The notes under the pieces are model-generated. The model made no database searches. It saw nothing but the letters and a program-made list of their open reading frames with translations, and was not told the origin of the DNA. From Anaerolineae bacterium (lineage in GTDB: Bacteria > Chloroflexota > Anaerolineae > Aggregatilineales > Phototrophicaceae), in contig JAJECX010000025.1 in the NCBI GenBank assembly GCA_022821805.1, forward strand, positions 186,001-250,000: a stretch of 64,000 bases of DNA. Reading direction: 5' to 3'. Of this stretch, positions 1 through 8,351 are shown piece by piece (positions within the stretch are counted from its first letter, which is position 1; each line of letters starts with the position of its first letter). The translations under genes and the position numbers were made by a program.

Positions 1-768
1 GCCGAGAAGTACCCCTTGGCGAGCCTCTTGCCGCGCGCGGGGTTTCGTCCACTCGGCGATCAGGCGCTGCTGATGCTGGTCGCCTTGACCGGCACGGGAA
101 AATCTACGACCCTGACGCTGCTTCGCCAGCGCTTGAGCGGGTGCAGTAGCGCTGTAATCCCGTCACGGCGCGAAATCGCCGATTGGATCGCGATCCCGAC
201 CGCGCAGACGCTCGCGGACGAGCCGATTGTTCCCGTGCCTGACCGCCGGCGGCGCTTTGCTTATACGCGCGCGTTCGCCAAGCAGGCGCCGGGCGGGATG
301 GCGGCGGCTTTCTCCTGGCTCTACCTCGCGGATGAATTCGACGGACTCCTTCTTAGCGAGGGCATCCGCGGTGAAAGCGAGATTCGCTACGCGCTGCGGA
401 ATTTCCCGCGCTGGCAAATTGTCGAGATGTCACTGAACCCCTTGGTTCGCCTGCACCGATTGAGCGGGCGGCGAGACGACTTTGACCGAGCGTTTGGCAG
501 CGCGGATATCTCGTTCTTGCCAAGCGGCTTGCAGCCGGAAGCGCTTGCGCTCTTCAAAGCGGGCGAGATCACTGCGGAAGCGCTGGCGATCGTAAAAGCC
601 GAGTCGGTCAATTATGGATTCGACCCCTTTGCCGACGGGCGCGGCTATGCCAATTATCATCTCATTGATGTCGATGGTCTGTCGCCTGCGGGTGTGGCGG
701 AAGCGGTGATCGGCATCATGGAAGCTTGTGCCCAAGCTGGCCGCGAGAGGGCGTCATGCCAGCGATAA
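1..768 (+). CDS. P-loop ATPase of unknown role, probably 5'-truncated by the window edge
   Basis: The frame is open from base 1, so the true start probably lies upstream; a TTG at 16 is the first possible start inside the window. About 30 residues in there is a P-loop, ALTGTGKSTT, after a hydrophobic strand, which indicates a nucleoside-triphosphate-binding fold. The central part contains LADEFDGLLLSEGIRGE, which may supply the acidic Walker B-like residues. I do not recognise the family. It ends 13 bases inside the next gene, an enolase-superfamily enzyme, so the two are likely co-transcribed and translationally coupled. A kinase, a small-molecule ligase or a regulatory ATPase are all possible. 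Confidence 0.7.
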   Translation, partial: AEKYPLASLLPRAGFRPLGDQALLMLVALTGTGKSTTLTLLRQRLSGCSSAVIPSRREIADWIAIPTAQTLADEPIVPVPDRRRRFAYTRAFAKQAPGGMAAAFSWLYLADEFDGLLLSEGIRGESEIRYALRNFPRWQIVEMSLNPLVRLHRLSGRRDDFDRAFGSADISFLPSGLQPEALALFKAGEITAEALAIVKAESVNYGFDPFADGRGYANYHLIDVDGLSPAGVAEAVIGIMEACAQAGRERASCQR

Positions 769-1844
769 CGCGGATTAACGCGGCGCCTTATGATCTTTCG
801 TTGAAAGGCAGCTTGACCTGGGGCAACGGTCATGAACTGCGGCGCCTGACGCATGTGCTGGTTCGCGTTGAGCTGGCTGATGGCGCGGTCGGCATCGCCG
901 AGGCGACGCCGCGCCCGAGCATTTACGGCGAGACGCAAGCGTCCATCCTGCATATCATCGGCGATCAGCTGGCGCCGCAGCTGCTTGGCGCGCAGATAGA
1001 CGGCTTGGAATCTGTCGCGGCGCTCTCCGAGCGGCTGGCGCTAATCAAGAACAACAACACGGCAAAGGGCGCGCTGGATATGGCGCTGCATCAGGCGCTG
1101 GCGGCAAGTCGCGGTGAGAGACTGGCGGAGTATCTTGGCGCGACGCAGGAGCGGATTCATCTCAGCACAATCGTAAGCGCGGGAATGCAGGCCGCTGTCA
1201 TCGCCGATGTGGGCGCTGCTTATCAAGCCGGATTGCGCGTTTTCAAAGTCAAATTCGGACGAGACGCCGAAGACGAGATGGCGACGATTGCGCGCTTGAT
1301 AGAAGCTTACCCGGCGGCGCAATTCTATGTAGACGCCAACGAGACGCTCGCTGTCGAAAGCGCCGCGTCGCTCTTGAATCAGTTGCATGACCTGGGCGTG
1401 ATCCATTGCGAAGAGGCGCTGCCGGCGCATCTTTTGCGAGAACGGCGGCAGCTGCGGCGGGATTGCCGCATGCCGATCATCGCCGATGACTCGGCTTTCA
1501 CCCTTCCCGATCTCGAGCGCGAGATCGCCTTCGACACCTTTGACATACTCAATATCAAGACGGCGCGCACGGGATTCTCGCAGTCGCGGCGGATGCTGGA
1601 CATGTGCCTCGCCGCGGGCAAAGATGTGATGGTCGGTTCGCAGGCGAGCTCGCTGCTGGGTTGTCTGCAGGCGGCTGTTTTCGCCAGTCATGCGGCGGTG
1701 ACCCGCGCCAGTGAATGCAGCTTTTACTTGAAGACCGACGGCGACTTGGGCTTTGCGCCGCCGATCGTCGATGGCTGTCTGCAATTGTCCGATGTAGAGC
1801 AGTCGCTGGCGCAAGCGCAGGAATCATTGATCGACTTCGCATAG
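756..1844 (+). CDS. Enolase-superfamily enzyme, dipeptide epimerase / muconate cycloisomerase type
   Basis: The 362-residue product has the MR/MLE alpha/beta-barrel signature of the muconate-lactonizing subgroup. KVK (164-166) and K268 (NIKTARTG) are the two catalytic lysine sites. D193 (YVDANE), E219 or E220 (CEEALP) and D244 (IADDSAF) match the metal ligands. The spacing is close to that of L-Ala-D/L-Glu epimerases (about 191/219/244/268). The start at 756 is preferred because GAGAGG lies 5 bases upstream and the N-terminal capping domain then begins normally. A D-aminopeptidase follows at 2132, so epimerisation of murein dipeptides is the best guess. N-acylamino acid racemase or o-succinylbenzoate synthase remain possible. 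Confidence 0.85.
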   Translation: MPAITRINAAPYDLSLKGSLTWGNGHELRRLTHVLVRVELADGAVGIAEATPRPSIYGETQASILHIIGDQLAPQLLGAQIDGLESVAALSERLALIKNNNTAKGALDMALHQALAASRGERLAEYLGATQERIHLSTIVSAGMQAAVIADVGAAYQAGLRVFKVKFGRDAEDEMATIARLIEAYPAAQFYVDANETLAVESAASLLNQLHDLGVIHCEEALPAHLLRERRQLRRDCRMPIIADDSAFTLPDLEREIAFDTFDILNIKTARTGFSQSRRMLDMCLAAGKDVMVGSQASSLLGCLQAAVFASHAAVTRASECSFYLKTDGDLGFAPPIVDGCLQLSDVEQSLAQAQESLIDFA

Positions 1845-1976
1845 TCATGTGTAGCAGAGCTTGATCTGCTGCTGTCCAACAACTTGCCACGGCACATTCA
1901 AGACAGATCAGGACTGAAACGATTTCGAATTGGAGTGACAGGGTAGAAATCTCAATCATCATACTGGGCGAATAGT

Positions 1977-2066
1977 GTAGGGGCGACTTATCAGGTCGCC
2001 CGTCAAAGCGAAATATAGCGGAAGGGCGACCGTAGGTCTATGTCTACGTGTCCCATTGCGTCGCCC
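1977..2066. repeat. Dispersed palindrome plus decayed composite module
   Basis: GTAG followed by GGGCGACTTATCAGGTCGCC occurs at 1977-2001 and forms a GGGCGAC/GTCGCCC stem. It is followed by GGGCGACC...TATGTCTACG...GTCGCCC at 2024-2066, a decayed form of the composite element seen intact at 33827 and 44917. Both lie in the 287-base gap before the D-aminopeptidase gene. No gene is seen in this gap. Confidence 0.7.
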
Positions 2067-2083
2067 GCGCGCCAAATAGAAGG

Positions 2084-2092
2084 TGATACAAT
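2084..2092 (+). promoter_or_regulatory. Possible extended -10 promoter element
   Basis: TGATACAAT fits the extended -10 pattern (TGn followed by a TATAAT-like hexamer) and lies about 40 bases before the D-aminopeptidase start. No good -35 is visible, which is normal for extended -10 promoters. The same nonamer occurs before the binding-protein gene at 13044. Confidence 0.35.
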
Positions 2093-2131
2093 CGCGCTGC
2101 AAAGAATCGCGGATAATGGAAAGGCAGCAAC

Positions 2132-2953
2132 ATGAAAGTCCTGATTATGGCTGATATGGAAGGCGTCAGTGGAATCGTAACTTGGAGCCAGGTGTCGGGC
2201 GGCGCGCCGATGTACGAAGAGGGACGCAAGCTCTATACCGCGGAGATCAACGCGGCTGTCCGCGGCGCGACGCGGGCGGGCGCCGACGAAATCGTGGTGG
2301 TGGATTGTCATGGCGCCGGCGGTGATTGGACCTTCAACTCATTCATTCCTGAAGACCTCGATGTGAATTGCACTTGGGTGGCGCATCATCCCTGGTCGCG
2401 CTATACCGAGCTGCTGGAGCAGGGCGCGGACGCCTGCCTGCTGGTTGGCATGCACGCGCGCAACAACACAGCCGATGGTGTGCTTTCCCACACCATTTCG
2501 ACGGTGAAATGGCACAATCTCTGGTTCAATGACGACCTGGTTGGCGAGTCGGGCATCAATGCGGCGCTCTGCGGGCATTACGGCTGCCCGGTGCTTTTGG
2601 TCACCGGCGATGAGGCGGTCTGCCGTGAAGTAACCGAGCTGCTGGGACCAGGGCTGACGACTGTCGCCGTCAAGCGTGGGCTGTCGCGATACTCGGCGCG
2701 GCAGATTCCGCCAAAGCGGGCGCGCGAGATGATCGAAGAAGGCGCCTATCAAGCCCTGCAAGATCTGACGGCGGTGGCGCCTTATGTGCCGGCGTCGCCG
2801 GTGACGATCACGATTGAAGTCGACAAAGTCGAGATGATGGACGACTTCCGAGGGCGGCCCGGCGTCGAGCTGGACCGGGCGGCGCAGCGAGTGTATAGCC
2901 GCGCGGAGAATTGGATGGCCGCCTGGGACCAGATCTGGCGTTGGACGCTGTGA
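2132..2953 (+). CDS. dppA: M55-family D-aminopeptidase (DppA-like)
   Basis: This is a zinc D-aminopeptidase that removes N-terminal D-amino acids, classically D-Ala from D-Ala-containing peptides released from the cell wall. The start MKVLIMADMEGVSG is the family's N-terminal signature. D8, E10, H60 (VVDCHG), H108 (GMHAR) and E139 fall where the two zinc ions are bound in Bacillus DppA (D8, E10, H60, H104, E133). The length of 273 residues is normal. There is no signal peptide, so it acts in the cytoplasm. Its position after the dipeptide-epimerase-like gene supports a peptidoglycan-peptide salvage role. A repeat-bearing 287-base gap separates them, so they may be transcribed separately. Confidence 0.92.
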   Translation: MKVLIMADMEGVSGIVTWSQVSGGAPMYEEGRKLYTAEINAAVRGATRAGADEIVVVDCHGAGGDWTFNSFIPEDLDVNCTWVAHHPWSRYTELLEQGADACLLVGMHARNNTADGVLSHTISTVKWHNLWFNDDLVGESGINAALCGHYGCPVLLVTGDEAVCREVTELLGPGLTTVAVKRGLSRYSARQIPPKRAREMIEEGAYQALQDLTAVAPYVPASPVTITIEVDKVEMMDDFRGRPGVELDRAAQRVYSRAENWMAAWDQIWRWTL

Positions 2954-3970
2954 TCACTTGACGATCCGCTTGCGCAGCGTGGTGATCTGCTTCTCGGTTT
3001 GTTTGAGCAAACGGCGTGTCATTTTCTGTCCCGATTCTTGACCGCCCGCTTCCATTGCCGCCAGCTTTTGCCGCAGTTTGTCAGCGGCGCCCTGCAGTTG
3101 CCGCAGTTTTTCGGCTGCTTCCGGCGGCAGACCGTTCATATCGTGTTCGTCGCTTGCAGATGCCGCTCGTTCGACCGATTCGTCTTTCACAGTCGGTATA
3201 GCGCCGCTCGGCTTGCTCAGCGTCTTGGCTTTGCGCTTTTGATAATCAAGCTTTTTGGTGGAAACGCGCGTTGACAATACGGTGATGCCTTCCAGCTCCG
3301 CATCATAGACGGCGCTGCCTTCGACCATGAGCAAGTCGGATTCGTCCTCCAGCGCCTTTTGCACCCGCTTCCAATGGCGCAGGCTCATGAAGACGTAGTA
3401 GCTGGTGATTCCGTCTACCGTATCGAAGTGGGGCACGCCTTTGGGGTAGGGCGGCGCCTTGACCTGTCGCTGTTCGAGGACGGTCATAACACTGCTGCCA
3501 TCGATATGTAGTTTTCCGGGCCGGCCGCTCAGCGTCACAGTCAGCCCGCTGATTTGACCGGCCTCCTGACGCAGCGCTTTCATCGGCTTAACGCGCTCCT
3601 CCCAATCGACGCCGGGCGGCGCGATCGTGCCATCGCCGCCTTTGCCGAAATTCGGGAAGATCTGCGCGCGCAGTCCCGCATCCATCTGCCCTTTCGCCAA
3701 GTAGAAGAAGACGCCGCCCTTGGAGCGCCGGCGCTTGCGATCGTGCGTGAGCAAGCCGCCTTCCGCTTCGATTGCCTCCGTCTCCGCCATGATCTTTTCC
3801 ACGAAGGGCAAGCCGCATTTTTCGATCAACTGCCCAATTTGCGCGACAGGCTTGGGGGAAGTCTCGCCGAGAGCCTCGCTGATTTGGGCGGCTGCCGCTT
3901 TAATCTGGTTGGGAGAGGGAGAGGCTTGCGCCTCTTCGTCTGAGCTGACAGCGTGGTCGTCGGATGTCAT
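2954..3970 (-). CDS. PHAX-type RNA-binding domain protein
   Basis: The 338-residue product carries, at about residues 22-94, a segment resembling the RNA-binding domain of eukaryotic PHAX (snRNA export adaptor). It has a helical part ending in EAIEAEGGLLTHDRKRRRSK followed by GGVFFYLAKG, which matches the domain's ETxxxExxGG...RRRTPGGVFFxL pattern. The middle region (about 110-240) is uncharacterised. The C-terminal 60 residues are charged and heptad-like (KLRQLQGAADKLRQKLAAMEAG), suggesting a coiled coil. The PHAX domain is known in scattered bacterial proteins of unknown function. RNA binding is therefore likely and the cellular role is unknown. The gene is convergent with the D-aminopeptidase gene, with no gap between the stop codons. 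Confidence 0.75.
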   Translation of the reverse strand: MTSDDHAVSSDEEAQASPSPNQIKAAAAQISEALGETSPKPVAQIGQLIEKCGLPFVEKIMAETEAIEAEGGLLTHDRKRRRSKGGVFFYLAKGQMDAGLRAQIFPNFGKGGDGTIAPPGVDWEERVKPMKALRQEAGQISGLTVTLSGRPGKLHIDGSSVMTVLEQRQVKAPPYPKGVPHFDTVDGITSYYVFMSLRHWKRVQKALEDESDLLMVEGSAVYDAELEGITVLSTRVSTKKLDYQKRKAKTLSKPSGAIPTVKDESVERAASASDEHDMNGLPPEAAEKLRQLQGAADKLRQKLAAMEAGGQESGQKMTRRLLKQTEKQITTLRKRIVK

Positions 3971-4049
3971 AGGGAATTCTGCTTCGGATGGAGGTGATGT
4001 CAGCCGATAATACTACGGGCAAATACGAGCGATGACAACATCGGCGCAA

Positions 4050-4979
4050 TCAAGCGGCGGGCAGCATAATGGACAGCGACCAGCCCACAACCATCAGCAA
4101 GCCAAGCTGCCCGTGCAGTTTGGCGGTGCGCCCCTGGGCTTGATGCAGCAGCGGTACAGCTGAACTGGTATTGAATATGCGAATGAGGCGCAGCGCCTCG
4201 GGCAGGGTGATCAGGGTCAGCAGCGTGATCGGCGGCATGAGACCGGCGGCCACCACCAGCGCCTGCGCGACATAGGCGCCGATGACCAGAAAGATGAATT
4301 CGGCGCGGGCGAAACGAATGCCGAAGATGACCGCCAAGGTGCGTTTATTCACGGCGCGGTCGGCTTCCATATCGCGGATATTGTTGGCGTGCAGAATCGC
4401 CGAAACCATGAAGGCCACCGGCAGCGAGATCAAGCAGAGTTCGGCGATGCGCGCGTCGCTGACCGAGGGCGACATGACATAGTAGGCGCCAACGACGATC
4501 GCTGGACCCATGAATATAGCGACCGCGATTTCACCCAGTCCATTATACGCGAGCGGGAAGGGACCGGCGGTGTAGGTGATGGCGACGAGTACGCCGCCGA
4601 TGCCGATGAGCCAGAGCAGCGGTCCGCTCTGCGCCAGCAGATACAGCCCAATCAGGCAGCCGGCGAGCGTCGTTGCGATGGCGCCGGCGCATACGATCGC
4701 CGGTTCGAGGATCTTTTGCTTGATGATCATGCCTTGTCCGGCTTCCTTGAGGCGGTCGGCGCCGCGGCGATAATCGGCGTATTCATTAATCAGGTTGGCG
4801 GCGCTTTGCAGAAAGAGCGTCCCGATCAGCGCTAGCAGGAACACTACCGCTTCAAAGACGCCATCGGCGAGGGCGGCGATGCCCGCCAAGCCCATCGGCA
4901 CGTAGGTAGCGGTGAAAACGCGCGGGCGCAGCGCTTGATACCAGGCGCTGACTTTGGATTGGGACGGATATTCTCGCAA
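4050..4979 (-). CDS. menA: UbiA-family prenyltransferase, MenA-like (1,4-dihydroxy-2-naphthoate prenyltransferase)
   Basis: An integral membrane enzyme of 309 residues with eight or nine hydrophobic segments. The two Mg-prenyl-diphosphate sites of the UbiA family are visible: NLINEYADYRRGAD at 62-75 and NNIRDMEADR at 199-208. Both are closest to MenA, which attaches the polyprenyl tail to dihydroxynaphthoate in menaquinone synthesis. The first codon appears to be TTG at 4979; no ATG lies near and no strong ribosome-binding site is seen. No other menaquinone gene is next to it, so another UbiA-type substrate cannot be excluded. It is divergent from the glycosyltransferase at 5112. Confidence 0.8.
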   Translation of the reverse strand: MREYPSQSKVSAWYQALRPRVFTATYVPMGLAGIAALADGVFEAVVFLLALIGTLFLQSAANLINEYADYRRGADRLKEAGQGMIIKQKILEPAIVCAGAIATTLAGCLIGLYLLAQSGPLLWLIGIGGVLVAITYTAGPFPLAYNGLGEIAVAIFMGPAIVVGAYYVMSPSVSDARIAELCLISLPVAFMVSAILHANNIRDMEADRAVNKRTLAVIFGIRFARAEFIFLVIGAYVAQALVVAAGLMPPITLLTLITLPEALRLIRIFNTSSAVPLLHQAQGRTAKLHGQLGLLMVVGWSLSIMLPAA

Positions 4980-5074
4980 AGGCTTGACCTGGGCGGCTTG
5001 CTGCTATCGATTCTCCCAATCACTATACCAGATTTACCGGACGGCTACCGACGCTCTGTTGGCGGGCGACTGTG

Positions 5075-5080
5075 TATAAT
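5075..5080 (+). promoter_or_regulatory. Candidate -10 box (TATAAT)
   Basis: A perfect TATAAT lies 32 bases before the GTG start of the GT4 gene in the divergent gap with menA. No convincing -35 is seen at normal spacing. Confidence 0.35.
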
Positions 5081-5111
5081 CGCAAGTAACGTTCGAGTTG
5101 AGGCGCGTTCA

Positions 5112-6347
5112 GTGAAGATTCTGCACGTTTCGATTAGCGATGGCGGCGGTGGCGCGGCAATGGGCGCCTATCGCCTGCACCGAGGCTTGCGGCAAGCGGG
5201 TGTGCAAAGCGAGATGCTGGTGCTGCGCAAGGTCACTGAGGACCCCAACGTGTATCGGCTCTCGTCGCTGCTCAAGCGCTGGGGGCGCGCTCGGCGGCGG
5301 CTGGCGGAGCGCCGGCATCAGCGGCGGCTGAGCGACAATCCGAGGGTGGCGGGCAGCGGTCACTGGAGCTTGAATCTTTTTACTTACCCAATCGCTTCCG
5401 TCATCAATTCATTTGGATCCGATATCGTCAATCTTCACTGGGTGGGTGATAACTTCTTGCCGATAGCGCAGTTGGAAAAGATTCGGGCGCCCATCGTCTG
5501 GACGCTGCGCGATATGTGGGCTTTCAGCGGCGGCTGCCATTATGCCGGCGACTGTGTCAACTATCAGCGTGCTTGTGGGGACTGCCCGCAGCTGGTCAAT
5601 CGCTCTGAAAAGGATATCAGCGCCAGAGCGCAGGCGGCGAAGCTCCGCGCCTGGTCGAAGCTGCCGCTGACCGTGGTGACCATCAGCGAATGGCTGGCGG
5701 AATGCGCGCGGAGCAGCTCGGTTCTGGGGGACAAGCGAATCGAAGTCATCGGCAATCCGATTGATCCGTCTGCATTCAAACCGCTGAATCGCGGTACCGC
5801 CCGCCAAGCCTTTAATCTGCCCCTGGACAGAAAGCTGATACTCTTCGGCGCCATTGGCGGCACAAGCGATAGGCGCAAGGGATTCCGCTACCTGGCGGAA
5901 GCGCTCGGCAATCTGAACAACGATGATCCTGTCGAGCTGGTCATATTCGGTTCGGCGCGCCAAGAAACGATTGATATTGACCGGCCGGCGCATCAGGTTG
6001 GGCGTTTGCACGATGAGGCGAGTCTGTCGATGCTTTACTCCGCCTGCGATGTTTACGTGCTGCCGACTCTTCAAGAGGCGCTAGGCAAGACGCTGATGGA
6101 AGCGCTGGCTTGCGGGACGCCCTGCGTCACATTTGATGGCGCCGGACCGAACGACATGGTCGCGCATCAAATGGACGGTTACCGCGCGCGCATGAAAGAC
6201 AGCGCCGATTTGGCCGCCGGCATCAAATGGACGCTGGCGCAGGACTGGTCGCGGGAAGAACTGCGCCGGCGGATTGCGCAGAGATACGGCGTCGAGCGAA
6301 TCAGCGAGCGCTACATCCAACTCTATATGTCCCTAAGCGAAGCCTAA
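5112..6347 (+). CDS. GT4-family glycosyltransferase
   Basis: A 411-residue GT-B glycosyltransferase. The start is set at GTG 5112 because the product then begins VKILHVSISDGGGGAAMG, the usual N-terminal strand and glycine-rich loop; the 59 residues upstream in frame look non-coding. The N-terminal domain has NLHWVGDNFLP and a cysteine-rich stretch (GGCHYAGDCVNYQRACGDCP) typical of colanic-acid-type transferases. The C-terminal domain has the nucleotide-sugar site: IGNPIDPSAF, GGTSDRRKGF and the E-x7-E motif in QEALGKTLMEALACGTP. It probably builds an exopolysaccharide or glycolipid. No other polysaccharide-synthesis genes surround it. Confidence 0.85.
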   Translation: MKILHVSISDGGGGAAMGAYRLHRGLRQAGVQSEMLVLRKVTEDPNVYRLSSLLKRWGRARRRLAERRHQRRLSDNPRVAGSGHWSLNLFTYPIASVINSFGSDIVNLHWVGDNFLPIAQLEKIRAPIVWTLRDMWAFSGGCHYAGDCVNYQRACGDCPQLVNRSEKDISARAQAAKLRAWSKLPLTVVTISEWLAECARSSSVLGDKRIEVIGNPIDPSAFKPLNRGTARQAFNLPLDRKLILFGAIGGTSDRRKGFRYLAEALGNLNNDDPVELVIFGSARQETIDIDRPAHQVGRLHDEASLSMLYSACDVYVLPTLQEALGKTLMEALACGTPCVTFDGAGPNDMVAHQMDGYRARMKDSADLAAGIKWTLAQDWSREELRRRIAQRYGVERISERYIQLYMSLSEA

Positions 6348-6456
6348 AGGTCGCCCCAATCCACCGGGCTATCGCCTGACAACATGCTTCACCACAGTCT
6401 CTCGCAAATCTCGACTCGGCTAACACATAGTATGAGACGCAAAGTGGTGTGCGGGC

Positions 6457-6480
6457 GGACGAGCCAAGGCTCGCCCCTAC
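6457..6480 (-). repeat. Dispersed palindrome copy
   Basis: GGACGAGCC-AA-GGCTCGCCCC-TAC is the reverse-orientation form of the GTAGGGGCGA palindrome. Its outer stem bases are GCC/GGC in place of the CCC/GGG, CAC/GTG or TTC/GAA of other copies. Confidence 0.7.
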
Positions 6481-6659
6481 GGTTTTCGACAAGTATGCGA
6501 GCGGGAATTGGACTGGTTTCAAAAAAGAGATTTGAAGAACACAAAGTTTACGTTTGCAAGGGCTCTTTGCGTCCGCCGCGAGCTGACAAGTGGAATTCAA
6601 TCGTCGCTGGATCTTGTTATTGGAATAGAAGGGACCGACATTTTCTAATAGAAGGCTTT

Positions 6660-6700
6660 CCTCTGTGCTCTCTGTGTTGCCTCCGTTCCTCTGTGGTGAA
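6660..6700. repeat. CTCTGTG-rich dispersed repeat
   Basis: CCTCTGTGCTCTCTGTG ... TTCCTCTGTGGTGAA is shared with copies at 33908, 35011 (inverted) and 35292. It is intergenic and non-coding. Confidence 0.65.
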
Positions 6701-6833
6701 GATTTTTTTGGCTCTCGACATAGGGCGATTCTCAACATATTCACCCTGCCCCAACCCGCCCTCCGGTCGAAAATCCGCCGATTCTAAGTTATGCTAGCAA
6801 TATGCCAATTTACCAAGAGACGAGCAAAACCGA

Positions 6834-8177
6834 ATGATCGCGAACAATCACGCCACACTGGTCCAGCAAGACGAGCGGCAACTGCATCCGATGTACCACC
6901 CCTCGCGCGCCGAGAACGCCGTTATGGTGGAGAAGGGCGACGGCGTCTGGCTCTATACCACCGATGGCCGCAAGATCCTCGATTCGATGGCCAGCCTCTG
7001 GAATGTGAATATCGGCTATGGCAACCGCGAGCTGGCGCAAGTCGCTTATGAGCAGATGCTCGATATCGCCTACAGTTCTGGTTTCGCCGGCATGACCAAT
7101 CCGCCATCGGCGCAGCTGGCGGCTAAGCTGGCTGGTTTCTTCCGCCCCAACATGAATTTCACCAATTTCACCTCTGGCGGCTCCGAATCCAGCGATACCT
7201 CATTCAAGACCGCGCGCTTCTACTGGTATCAGTTGGGCAAGGTGAAGAAAACCAAAATCATATCCCGCTTGATCGGCTATCACGGCATGACGCTGGCCGC
7301 CACCAGCGCCACCGGCATGAGCAAGTTTCATACGATGTTCGGCGGCGTGCTCGATGGCTTCGTCCATGTGGCGAACCCCAACGCTTATCGCTACGAGGGC
7401 GAGCTTCGCGATGGCGAAACCATAGCGCAGGCGGCGGCGCGCGCGCTGGAAGAGGCGATCCTGCGCGAGGGACCGGAGACGGTGGCGGCATTCATCAGCG
7501 AGCCGATTCAGGGCGCTGGCGGCGTCATGATCGCCGATGACGGCTATTTCGATCTGGTTCAAGCCATCTGCAAGAAATACGAAGTCTTGTTCATCGCCGA
7601 CGAAGTAATCTGCGGCTTTGGGCGCACCGGCAACTGGTTCGGCTGCGATGCCTTCGACATCAACCCCGATATCATGCAGTTCGCCAAGGGTGTAACGAGC
7701 GGCTATATGCCCCTGGGCGGCATTCAAGTGACCGATGAAATCCGCGATGTGATCAACAGCGCGCCGGAAGATCAGAGCTGGATGCATGGTTATACTTATT
7801 CCGGGCACGCCACCTCCTGCGCGGTGGCGATCGCCAATATCGACATCATCGAGCGCGATGGCTTGCTGGAAAACAGCCGCGTGATGGGCGAGCGGCTGCT
7901 GAATGGATTGGAGGCGCTGGTCGCTGAATTCCCCAATATCGACAATGCGCGCGGCTTGGGCTTAATGGCCGGGATCGATGTGGTGAAGAGCAAAGAGAGC
8001 CGCGAGGCTGATGCCGATACGGCGGAAAAAATAAGCGGCGCGGCGCTGGAAATGGGTTTGCGGGCGCGCCCTATCGGCGGGGCGATCGCCTTTGCGCCGC
8101 CGCTCTGCATCACGGCTGATGAGGTCGATTTCGTTGTGAATACGATGGGCGATGCCATCACGCAGGCGAGTGGGTGA
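6834..8177 (+). CDS. Class III (omega) aminotransferase, PLP-dependent
   Basis: A fold-type I, class III aminotransferase of 447 residues (normal length). Key sites are SGGSESSDTSFK (114-125, phosphate-binding loop), YHGMTLAATSATG (149-161), DEVICGFGRTG with D256 contacting the pyridine nitrogen, and FAKGVTSGYMPLGG with K285 as the Schiff-base lysine. The sequence resembles putrescine-pyruvate, beta-alanine-pyruvate or taurine-pyruvate transaminases. The amino donor cannot be told from sequence alone. It stands alone between repeat-bearing gaps, so it is probably a monocistronic cytoplasmic enzyme of amine or omega-amino acid catabolism. Confidence 0.9.
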   Translation: MIANNHATLVQQDERQLHPMYHPSRAENAVMVEKGDGVWLYTTDGRKILDSMASLWNVNIGYGNRELAQVAYEQMLDIAYSSGFAGMTNPPSAQLAAKLAGFFRPNMNFTNFTSGGSESSDTSFKTARFYWYQLGKVKKTKIISRLIGYHGMTLAATSATGMSKFHTMFGGVLDGFVHVANPNAYRYEGELRDGETIAQAAARALEEAILREGPETVAAFISEPIQGAGGVMIADDGYFDLVQAICKKYEVLFIADEVICGFGRTGNWFGCDAFDINPDIMQFAKGVTSGYMPLGGIQVTDEIRDVINSAPEDQSWMHGYTYSGHATSCAVAIANIDIIERDGLLENSRVMGERLLNGLEALVAEFPNIDNARGLGLMAGIDVVKSKESREADADTAEKISGAALEMGLRARPIGGAIAFAPPLCITADEVDFVVNTMGDAITQASG

Positions 8178-8277
8178 GCTCTTCAACCTCACATTCTCGC
8201 CTCAAAAGGAAAAGCTCACAGTAGACAGCGCCACGGGGCGCTAGCCATAGCTTCAGCCCTGCCACCATTGCGCATGT

Positions 8278-8306
8278 TTGTTATCGAATTAACTTGTCGT
8301 TATACT
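8278..8306 (+). promoter_or_regulatory. Sigma-70-type promoter for the beta-helix repeat gene
   Basis: TTGTTA (8278-8283), a 17-base spacer and TATACT (8301-8306). A GGGAGG ribosome-binding site at 8341 and the ATG at 8352 follow at sensible distances. Confidence 0.6.
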
Positions 8307-8351
8307 GAATCTACGTTGCCAACAGCAAAGAAACGTTAACGGGAGGACGAT

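Larger units (their letters stand above)
6348..6833. other. 486-base non-coding gap with two repeat families
   Basis: No credible gene is seen. It contains a copy of the GGGCGAGCC palindrome (6457-6480) and a copy of the CTCTGTG-rich repeat (6660-6700). The rest is AT-richer spacer. Confidence 0.6.

Noticed and set aside
4935..5111. N-terminal 59-residue extension of the glycosyltransferase
   Set aside because: It overlaps the divergent menA gene and contains the TATAAT box. The GT4 fold starts at the GTG at 5112.
6384..6797. Open frame of 137 codons in the gap before the aminotransferase
   Set aside because: It is translated from two repeat copies and spacer, with no start signal.
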